Shown in pieces: positions 7,657 to 13,601 of a DNA stretch of 19,734 nucleotides. Position 1 is the first letter of the stretch. Every line of letters starts with the position of its first letter. Origin of the DNA: Betaproteobacteria bacterium (lineage in GTDB: Bacteria; Pseudomonadota; Gammaproteobacteria; Burkholderiales; Burkholderiaceae); contig JAGWXN010000025.1 in NCBI GenBank assembly GCA_018969885.1, positions 1 to 19,734 on the forward strand, in the 5' to 3' direction. Under the pieces are notes generated by a model. The model was not told the origin of the DNA. It saw nothing but the letters and a program-made list of their open reading frames with translations, and made no database searches. A program made the position numbers and the translations under genes.

Positions 7657-9303
7657 TCAGGTGGGTTTGACGGGTTCGTGCAAAGGGCGCTCCGGCGGCG
7701 CGTCCGCCAATGTCGCTGGCGTGGCTATTGGAGTCAGCGCAGCGGGGCTATCGGCCGCCTCGGCTGAGGGCGCGATGACAGGCGGTAGCGCAAGGTAGCG
7801 ACGCTTCCAAGGCGCTTTCGATTGGCGAAGTGCGGCGAGCGCGGTCTCGCAACGCGACGACTGCGCCTTGGCCTCGGCGGTGAGCCAGCCAACGGCGAAC
7901 CATGCGCGAGGATCAGCGTCGATCTGGGCCCGGTAGCTCGCGAGTGCCTCGATAAGGTCGTTGTAACGCCCGAGGGCCTCCTGTGCTTCGGACAGGCGCT
8001 GCAGGAAGCGCCGGTACCGTTTGTTTGAGCACAGGGCTCGGCAGAACTCGATGCCGTAGCGAAGCCGCTTCATGCGCCTGCGCAGCCGGTGCCGCAGGTC
8101 GTCATCGAGCGTTGAAAACAGTCGCGCATCACGCCGCACCTGATGATGCCACCGGGACAGTCGGGCGATCAGCTGCGGGCCGGCCGGCGCGACGACCGGC
8201 GCTGCCGACCGTGCCATGACCAGTTCGCCTGCGAGCAGGTCGACCACGAAAAACTGGTGGTCGCGGTGACGGGCCACGTTCCTGGCATCGGCGGCGTTGG
8301 CGAGTGTGGCCAGATCGGTCGTGGGGGCTCCTGCCTGGGCGAGGGCGGGCGCCACGGACTCGAGCAGCACATCACGTTCGCGGCTGAGCCCGAGCGCTTG
8401 GGCGAGCGCTCTCGCCGGGGCATCCAGGTTGCGCAGAGGCGCGGCGTCGAAAAGCCGGATGGCGGTTCGCAGCCGGCGGAGGGCCACCCGAGCCTGGTGG
8501 ACGTATTCGGGGTCTTCGCTTTCGCCCGAGGCGATGCTCGCAAGGTTCGCGAGCAATTGTCGCCTGCACTCATGCGTAACCAGCCGGGCGGCTGCGAGGG
8601 CATCATTCTGGGGGTCGATGCCGACCGACCGAGCTTTTGCTGCGCCGGACTGCCCGCGGCCCGCGGAGAGCCGATGCCCGCGTTCTGCCTTGGTGGCGGG
8701 ATCGACCCAGCATGGGTGAGCACGAATGACCTGACGCGCAACGTCGGTGACGGCGAGCGGTGAGCCCTTGACGAGTTCGACCTCAATTTCGCAGACCGGG
8801 AGCGGTTGACGGCCCGGTGCGGCGATGAGGCCTGCATCGAAGCACACTTCGACCTCGCCACGCCGGCTCCGAAACCGTACCATGGTGCGGCGGATATCGG
8901 TTTCGAAATGATTGATCAGACCTTCGGGGCCTGCGCGCTCGAGCGCGCGCATGAGGAGTGGCGCAGCCTCCGTGCCCTGGTGACGGGCAGGGTCAAGCGA
9001 CGGAGGCGCGTCGGGCTGCCCGCGCTGAACAACGACTTCGTGCTCGAACCGGCTGATCGCGCCGGGCAGGGCTGCCTTGAGTGTCTGCACCCAGCGCCCC
9101 CGCTCATAACGCAGGCGAAGCGCCATGCCCGAGGCAGCGAGGCTACGCCCGGCGGTATCGAAGTAGCGCGCGCGAAGCCGTTCGCGACGCCCGCCGCGCG
9201 CGACAACCCAATCGTGGACTGCACTTGCCCCGGATGCGTCGAGCTGCAGCTTGAGCTCAACCTCTGTCACTTCGCTGTCACTCATCCTTAACAAACCGGT
9301 CAT
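7657..9303 (-). CDS. CYTH and CHAD domain protein (inorganic triphosphatase / polyphosphate-binding type)
   Basis: A 548-residue two-domain protein like E. coli YgiF but longer. The CYTH domain (about 11-200) begins with the metal-binding ExExK motif EVELK (14-18), followed by RARYFDTAGRSL, ALRLRYERGRW and the acidic EVCFDAG and EIEVELVKG strands of the triphosphate tunnel. CYTH enzymes hydrolyse inorganic triphosphate or similar substrates. The C-terminal CHAD domain (about 235-510) is helical and rich in His and Arg (VHQARVALRRLRTAIRLF, RRRMKRLRYGIEF); CHAD domains bind polyphosphate. A Pro/Ala-rich tail ends the protein. The ATG at 9301-9303 has a good GGAGGAG ribosome binding site; an internal ATG at 9285 lacks spacing for one. 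It is divergent from plcP, and its first codons overlap the plcP PHO box. Confidence 0.88.
   Translation of the reverse strand: MTGLLRMSDSEVTEVELKLQLDASGASAVHDWVVARGGRRERLRARYFDTAGRSLAASGMALRLRYERGRWVQTLKAALPGAISRFEHEVVVQRGQPDAPPSLDPARHQGTEAAPLLMRALERAGPEGLINHFETDIRRTMVRFRSRRGEVEVCFDAGLIAAPGRQPLPVCEIEVELVKGSPLAVTDVARQVIRAHPCWVDPATKAERGHRLSAGRGQSGAAKARSVGIDPQNDALAAARLVTHECRRQLLANLASIASGESEDPEYVHQARVALRRLRTAIRLFDAAPLRNLDAPARALAQALGLSRERDVLLESVAPALAQAGAPTTDLATLANAADARNVARHRDHQFFVVDLLAGELVMARSAAPVVAPAGPQLIARLSRWHHQVRRDARLFSTLDDDLRHRLRRRMKRLRYGIEFCRALCSNKRYRRFLQRLSEAQEALGRYNDLIEALASYRAQIDADPRAWFAVGWLTAEAKAQSSRCETALAALRQSKAPWKRRYLALPPVIAPSAEAADSPAALTPIATPATLADAPPERPLHEPVKPT
9264..9281 (+). promoter_or_regulatory. 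PHO box (PhoB binding site) upstream of plcP
   Basis: The sequence CTGTCACTTCGCTGTCAC is two perfect 7-bp CTGTCAC repeats separated by 4 bp, giving 11-bp periodicity. This matches the PhoB consensus CTGTCAY-N4-CTGTCAY at all 14 fixed positions. It is oriented toward plcP, 46-52 nt before its possible ATG codons, with a TAACAA -10-like sequence at 9289-9294. It lies inside the first codons of the divergent CYTH-CHAD gene (codons 8-14), so PhoB binding could also repress or roadblock that gene. Confidence 0.82.
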
Positions 9304-9333
9304 GTGGCTCCTCCACCATTAAGGCCCATGGAT

Positions 9334-10176
9334 ATGAGCCCTGGTCTTGTCCCGATCCCCGATCCAGAGGTCACCACCTCGGTCAGGACTGTCTGGATCT
9401 CCGACCTTCACCTTGGTACGCCTGGCTGTCAGGCGGGTCCGCTTCTTGATTTTTTACGGCAGTACGAGTGTCGCACACTGTATCTGGTTGGGGACATCAT
9501 TGATGGCTGGCAGTTGCGTCGATCATGGTACTGGCCGCAGGCGCATAACGACGTTGTCCAAAAAATTCTGCGCAAGGCCCGCAAAGGCACCCGCGTGGTG
9601 TTCGTACCGGGTAATCACGACGAATTCGCTCGCCGCTATGTCGAACATAACTTCGGTGGCGTCGATGTTCACGAAGACTGCGTGCACACCACGGTTGACG
9701 GACGTCGTCTATGGGTCACGCACGGCGATCTGTTCGATGGCGTGATCCAGTGCGCGCGCTGGCTGGCGGTCGCGGGTGACATCGCCTACGAAACCACGCT
9801 GCGTTTCAACCGGCACCTCAATCGATTTAGGGCCCGACTTGGAATGCCCTACTGGAGCCTGTCACGTTATCTCAAGCTCAAAGTGAAAAGGGCGGTGAGC
9901 TATGTGTGCGCGTTCGAGGAAGCGGTGGCTCGCGAGGTACGCCGCCGCGGCCTTGACGGCGTGGTCTGCGGCCACATTCACCAGGCCGAGATTCGAGATA
10001 TCGGCGGCGTGCTCTACTGCAATGACGGTGACTGGGTGGAGAGCCTGACAGCGCTGGTCGAGCACCATGACGGCCGGTTGGAAATTGTTGACTGGTCCGA
10101 CTGGCTTGGCGCGCAGCCCGTGACAACCAACCGGCCGCTCCTCGACGAAGCGCCGGTGCTCAGTTCGGCCGACTAG
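9334..10176 (+). CDS. plcP: PlcP-type phospholipase C (LpxH-like metallophosphoesterase)
   Basis: A 280-residue binuclear metallophosphoesterase of the COG2908/LpxH-like family. Metal-ligand motifs are SDLH (23-26), GDIIDGW (53-59), GNHDE (93-97), THGD (129-132) and GHIH (213-216). Segments such as SWYWPQAHNDVVQKILRKAR and GDWVESLTA match the PlcP subgroup, known from Sinorhizobium meliloti, where a PhoB-controlled enzyme splits phosphatidylcholine and phosphatidylethanolamine to diacylglycerol under phosphate limitation. It acts at the cytoplasmic membrane and feeds glycolipid or betaine-lipid synthesis. The alternative is a true UDP-diacylglucosamine diphosphatase (LpxH), but the upstream PHO box and the nearby glycosyltransferase favour PlcP. 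I chose the ATG at 9334 because AAGG (9321-9324) lies 9 nt before it; ATG 9328 is possible, and the longer GTG at 9304 is unlikely. The stop codon overlaps the convergent psd stop by 4 nt. Confidence 0.88.
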   Translation: MSPGLVPIPDPEVTTSVRTVWISDLHLGTPGCQAGPLLDFLRQYECRTLYLVGDIIDGWQLRRSWYWPQAHNDVVQKILRKARKGTRVVFVPGNHDEFARRYVEHNFGGVDVHEDCVHTTVDGRRLWVTHGDLFDGVIQCARWLAVAGDIAYETTLRFNRHLNRFRARLGMPYWSLSRYLKLKVKRAVSYVCAFEEAVAREVRRRGLDGVVCGHIHQAEIRDIGGVLYCNDGDWVESLTALVEHHDGRLEIVDWSDWLGAQPVTTNRPLLDEAPVLSSAD

Positions 10177-11027
10177 CGCCCAGGCGCCTTCAGCAACACC
10201 TCACCCATCCGGATCTGGGTGCCGCTGCCGTGCGGCGCGGCAAGCTGCCAGCCCGGTGGGGCGAGGACGATGATGGTCGACCCGTGCTCGAACCAGCCAA
10301 GTTCCTCACCCCGGTGGGCCTGGTGGTTACAGATGATCGGGTTGGTACCCCGGTAGCGCAGGTGGAGCAGCACATCCGCAAAGCGGAGCCGGATGCTTGC
10401 AACCAGAATCGCGGCGACGGCTACCAGCGCGACCGGCTCGCCGGTATCTGTAAGCCGGCAATGAAGAACCGCCCGCTCATTTCTGCAGAACAATCGCGAC
10501 ACCCGCGCGAGCGCAGGGGGGTTTACGTTCCAGCAGTCACCGCTCACATAATCGACCTGGCTGATCTGGCAGTCGGCCGGACTGTGAAAGCGGTGATACA
10601 TCTGCGCGGTCAGCCTGAGCGTCACGTAGGTCGCGCCGCGGTACTGTTCGGCGCTCGCGGCGCTTCCCAGCAGTTCATCGAGGCGGTAGGGCATGCCCTT
10701 CGCCTGCAGCATCGCCATGTCGTTCACCACGCCATGCGCGCCGACGATTGCATCACACGGACTTGAGAGCGTGCCCGCTTCCTGGCTGATGGATCGCGCA
10801 CCCGGCTGAAGCTCGCGGGTAAAGCAGGCATGAAGACTGTCGAAGTCACTGCGCAGCGCGTCAGACAGATCGAGGTCGGAGAAACGCTTCCAGACCGCGA
10901 TCAGGACTGACGCCAGCCACCGGCTGCGAACACGGCTCAGTCGGCCGAAGGCGATCGTGCAGAGCGCCCTGGGCAGTCGGTTGGTGAGCGCAAAGTTGAT
11001 CGACGGGTAAGAGAGCGGGTTTCGCAT
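10173..11027 (-). CDS. psd: Phosphatidylserine decarboxylase homologue (pyruvoyl proenzyme)
   Basis: A 284-residue protein with all elements of the Psd proenzyme. Asp92 in SPCDAIV and His145/His148 in YHRFHSP form the self-cleavage triad with Ser250 of the FEHGST motif (246-251). Cleavage between Gly249 and Ser250 would give a short alpha chain of about 35 residues with an N-terminal pyruvoyl group. ELGWFEHGSTIIVL matches the family closely. The N-terminal region has two moderately hydrophobic helices (about 14-30 and 36-50), suited to membrane association. Psd converts phosphatidylserine to phosphatidylethanolamine. The ATG has a GAAGG ribosome binding site. It stands alone rather than in the usual pss-psd context and sits among phosphate-stress lipid genes, so it may be a second Psd or decarboxylate another serine-type lipid; that is inference. 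Confidence 0.88.
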   Translation of the reverse strand: MRNPLSYPSINFALTNRLPRALCTIAFGRLSRVRSRWLASVLIAVWKRFSDLDLSDALRSDFDSLHACFTRELQPGARSISQEAGTLSSPCDAIVGAHGVVNDMAMLQAKGMPYRLDELLGSAASAEQYRGATYVTLRLTAQMYHRFHSPADCQISQVDYVSGDCWNVNPPALARVSRLFCRNERAVLHCRLTDTGEPVALVAVAAILVASIRLRFADVLLHLRYRGTNPIICNHQAHRGEELGWFEHGSTIIVLAPPGWQLAAPHGSGTQIRMGEVLLKAPGR

Positions 11028-11034
11028 CGTGGGG

Positions 11035-11052
11035 CCTTCATCGGATTGTCAA
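11035..11052 (+). promoter_or_regulatory. PHO-box-like element and -10 box before the aminotransferase gene
   Basis: CCTTCAT-CGGA-TTGTCAA matches the PhoB consensus CTGTCAY-N4-CTGTCAY at 10 of 14 positions and points toward the aminotransferase gene, 59 nt before its ATG. A -10-like TACAAC follows at 11063-11068 after exactly 10 nt, the spacing seen at the E. coli phoA promoter. The match is imperfect and needs experimental or comparative support. Confidence 0.42.
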
Positions 11053-11111
11053 GCGCGCGCGCTACAACGGTGGAGTCCGCTCTGAACAGAGCCAAGCCGA
11101 GGCCTGATCCC

Positions 11112-12776
11112 ATGCAAGAGACATTCGTACTTTCTGCGCTCGCCGCAGGTGTTGCGGCCGCGGCCGCGCCGGCTGCGTGGCGCAGACTTCAGCTGTCGCG
11201 CGCCAAACATCGATCGCTGGCGGGCCATGCGCGCATTGCGCGGCGGATTGCAAAGCTGCTCCCGGGCTACCGCTACGACGACGCCGAGTTTTTTGCCTGT
11301 GACGGTGCGGGGCCGGAGGTGGCCGCCAGACGGGAGGCCGCCTTCAAGAGCCTCGCGGCGGAGTTCAGTGCGCGCTATGCCGATGGTATTGCCATGACGC
11401 GGGCCGCGCGCGAACTGATCTCCGACCTCCAGTTCATCTCTCGTTACCGCGTTCCCTTCCAGTTCTCCGAGCGGGTGGCCGCAACCCTGCGAACCAGCAG
11501 TTTCGTGGATCGCAGCGAGGGGATTCATCTGATTGATCTCGATGGCAACCCGTTGATTGACCTCACGGGCTCGTATGGAGTCAATTTGCTGGGTAACGAC
11601 TTCTACAAGGCGACGATCGAGGCGGGCGTGGCGAGTGTGCGGGGCCTTGGCTGCGTACTGGGGTCCTATCATCCCTGCGTGCTTGAGAACGCGGCACGGC
11701 TGCGCGAGATCTCTGGCCTGGACGAGGTGTCGTTTCACATGAGTGGCACCGAGGCAGTGATGCAGGCCGTGAGGCTTGCCCGCTATCACACCGGTCGCTC
11801 GCATCTGGTTCGCTTCTGCGGCGCCTACCACGGCTGGTGGGAGGATGTTCAACCCGGACCCGGTAATCCGGTTCCGCCCCGGGACACCTATACGTTGCGT
11901 GACATGGATGCCCGCACCCTCGAGGTGCTCAGGTCGCGTCGCGATATTGCCTGTGTGCTGGTCAATCCGCTTCAGGCGCTTCATCCCAATTCGCCGGCCC
12001 CGGGTGATTCGTCGCTGGTCGACAGCGGCAGACGCGCGGGCTTTGATCGCGCCGCCTACACCCGCTGGCTCGAGCAGCTGCGGGAAGTGTGCAGCGAGCG
12101 CGGCATTGTCCTGATCTTTGATGAGGTGTTTCTGGGCTTCCGTCTGGCACCGGGCGGCGCGCAGGAGTATTTCGGCGTTCGTGCCGACATGGTCACCTAC
12201 GGAAAAACGCTGGGCGGTGGCTTGCCGGTTGGCGTCGTGTGCGGGCGAGCTGCACTGATGAAGCGATTCCGGGATGACCGGCCTGCCGACATCTGCTTTG
12301 CACGTGGCACCTTCAACGCCCACCCCTATGTCATGGGCAGTATGAAGGCGTTTCTCGATGCGCTCCAGACGCAGCCGATCCGTGCGCTCTATGCCAACCT
12401 CGATGACCTCTGGAACGGCCGGGCTGCGCATCTCAATCGAAGGCTCGACGAACAGGCGCTGCCGGTTCGAGTCGCCAATCTGTCGACCGTCTGGACCATC
12501 ACCTACACCACGCCCTCGCGCTACAACTGGATGCTGCAGTTTTACCTGCGCTCCGAAGGGCTGGCTCTCAGCTGGGTGGGAAGCGGTCGTCTGATTTTCA
12601 GTCTCGACTTCACCGAAGCCGACTTCGATGAAGTGTGCGAGCGATTTGTAGCGGCCTGCAAGCGGATGCAGGCGGATGGTTGGTGGCAAGGCCCTGAAAC
12701 CACCAACCGTGCGATCCGCAAGTCGATTCTCTCGGAAGTGTTGCGGCGCGGGGTGATGCGGCGCAAGAAAGCGTAA
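11112..12776 (+). CDS. Class III PLP-dependent aminotransferase (glutamate-1-semialdehyde aminomutase-like) with N-terminal membrane-anchor extension
   Basis: A 554-residue protein. The catalytic part (about 125-515) is a fold-type I class III aminotransferase: LIDLDGNPLIDLTGSYGVNLLG region (140-161), SGTEA (211-215), AYHGWW (238-243), IFDEVFLGFRLAPGG (335-349) with the PLP-pyridine Asp337, and YGKTLGGGLPVG (363-374) with Schiff-base Lys365. The closest recognisable relatives are glutamate-1-semialdehyde 2,1-aminomutases and related aminotransferases. About 120 extra N-terminal residues precede the domain, with a hydrophobic stretch at 5-23 followed by a strongly basic region (WRRLQLSRAKHR), which suggests an inner-membrane anchor with the enzyme on the cytoplasmic face. 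The ATG at 11112 has GAGG 9 nt upstream; a longer TTG start at 11046 has no ribosome binding site and overlaps the promoter-like element. The substrate is unknown; genomic context suggests a lipid head group or lipid precursor. Confidence 0.85.
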   Translation: MQETFVLSALAAGVAAAAAPAAWRRLQLSRAKHRSLAGHARIARRIAKLLPGYRYDDAEFFACDGAGPEVAARREAAFKSLAAEFSARYADGIAMTRAARELISDLQFISRYRVPFQFSERVAATLRTSSFVDRSEGIHLIDLDGNPLIDLTGSYGVNLLGNDFYKATIEAGVASVRGLGCVLGSYHPCVLENAARLREISGLDEVSFHMSGTEAVMQAVRLARYHTGRSHLVRFCGAYHGWWEDVQPGPGNPVPPRDTYTLRDMDARTLEVLRSRRDIACVLVNPLQALHPNSPAPGDSSLVDSGRRAGFDRAAYTRWLEQLREVCSERGIVLIFDEVFLGFRLAPGGAQEYFGVRADMVTYGKTLGGGLPVGVVCGRAALMKRFRDDRPADICFARGTFNAHPYVMGSMKAFLDALQTQPIRALYANLDDLWNGRAAHLNRRLDEQALPVRVANLSTVWTITYTTPSRYNWMLQFYLRSEGLALSWVGSGRLIFSLDFTEADFDEVCERFVAACKRMQADGWWQGPETTNRAIRKSILSEVLRRGVMRRKKA

Positions 12777-12794
12777 AGGCATGCGCAAGCGGGC

Positions 12795-12815
12795 GCGCCA
12801 CCGAGCAGGTGGCGC
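12795..12815. terminator. Bidirectional hairpin between convergent genes
   Basis: A perfect 8-bp stem, GCGCCACC / GGTGGCGC, with a 5-nt GAGCA loop lies in the 48-nt gap between the stop codons of the aminotransferase and Mpo1-like genes. Its position fits a shared transcription terminator, but there is no T-run on either side. Confidence 0.5.
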
Positions 12816-12824
12816 ACCTCTGAG

Positions 12825-13433
12825 TTAGCGCTGCGTTACATCGTGCATTGGGTCGTAACGCTCGCCGCGCAGAAGCGCGAGCGGCGCACGATGATAGAGC
12901 GCGACATCATGAAACGGGTCGGTGAGAATCTTTGTACCCCAGGCTAATCCGACCAACAGCGACTGCTGGAAACTGAGCTGTATTACCCGGAAAACCAGAC
13001 CGGAGGCGCCAAGCGACAGCCAGGCGATACCGATGTCGTGAATCGTCTCCGCCAAGCTTGCCGCAGGCTCGATCAGTCCGCCCAACGAAGGGTTGATGAT
13101 CAGTGCAACCGGGCACGCCACCCAGATCGACATCAGCACAATCTTGCGGCGAATGTTGTAGCCGACCTTGACGGCCTCCTTGTATTCGTCGGTCACCTGG
13201 TTGACTTCGTCAAATCCGCGCGGCTCAAAGAAAAAGTGACCTGCCTGCCGGCTGGTCATCGACAGGCACCAGGCGATGATTGCGGACCACGCCGGCTCAA
13301 ATGGCAGCAACAGATAAGCGACGACAAAGCAACAGGCGCTGAAGAGATGCAGCGACTGGTTGATGCGGCAGTGGTGATAGAAGCGGTGATCATCCCAGCG
13401 CTGTCGGTTGAGTTCATCAAAGAAGGCGTTCAT
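12825..13433 (-). CDS. Mpo1/DUF962-like polytopic membrane protein
   Basis: A 202-residue membrane protein with about four hydrophobic segments (roughly 28-46, 47-65, 98-117 and 138-157). It contains His21-x7-His29 (HCRINQSLH) with an Asn between them, and GHFFFEPRG (65-73). This resembles the DUF962/Mpo1 family pattern H-x4-N-x3-H followed by GHFFFEKNRPA. In yeast, Mpo1 is an iron dioxygenase that shortens 2-hydroxy fatty acids by one carbon. A C-terminal His-rich stretch (FHDVALYHR, 174-182) follows. The family call rests on motif resemblance and is tentative; the protein could be an unrelated membrane enzyme. The ATG at 13431-13433 has AGGAGA 5 nt upstream, so the longer open frame starting at 13508 was rejected. 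It is divergent from the glycosyltransferase gene across 168 nt. Confidence 0.6.
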   Translation of the reverse strand: MNAFFDELNRQRWDDHRFYHHCRINQSLHLFSACCFVVAYLLLPFEPAWSAIIAWCLSMTSRQAGHFFFEPRGFDEVNQVTDEYKEAVKVGYNIRRKIVLMSIWVACPVALIINPSLGGLIEPAASLAETIHDIGIAWLSLGASGLVFRVIQLSFQQSLLVGLAWGTKILTDPFHDVALYHRAPLALLRGERYDPMHDVTQR

Positions 13434-13526
13434 CGGGTCTCCTGTCATCAAACGATTGTTGCTCCGCTCAAACACTTTGAGCCTGATTTGTGAAGACTGC
13501 GTGACCATCAGAGGCTCACGCGTGCG

Positions 13527-13544
13527 CTGTCATCGATTTGTTGC
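13527..13544 (+). promoter_or_regulatory. PHO-box-like element before the glycosyltransferase gene
   Basis: CTGTCAT-CGAT-TTGTTGC has a perfect first PhoB half-site and a degenerate second half (10-11 of 14 overall, depending on whether the final C is accepted). It points toward the glycosyltransferase gene, 57 nt before its ATG. The -10-like TAGCCT at 13555-13560 follows after 10 nt, the same spacing as before the aminotransferase. This is suggestive but not secure. Confidence 0.42.
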
Positions 13545-13601
13545 ATCGCAGGGCTAGCCTCTCGAGCGAAACGGGTCACCAGACAAGCACAGGAGTAGCC
13601 G

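Noticed and set aside
9304..9333. Longer plcP start at GTG 9304
   Set aside because: It would begin about where the PHO-box promoter would start transcription and lacks a ribosome binding site; ATG 9334 (or 9328) has AAGG upstream.
11046..11111. TTG start giving a 576-residue aminotransferase
   Set aside because: There is no ribosome binding site and it would place the promoter-like element in coding sequence; ATG 11112 has GAGG at good spacing.
11049..12788. A 579-codon open frame on the minus strand opposite the aminotransferase gene
   Set aside because: It mirrors the aminotransferase codon positions in GC-rich DNA, shows no recognisable domain, and the plus-strand frame has complete PLP-enzyme motifs.
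13442..13448. CTGTCAT half-site next to the Mpo1-like ribosome binding site
   Set aside because: It has no second half-site at 11-bp spacing, faces away from the Mpo1-like gene, and lies about 150 nt from the glycosyltransferase start.
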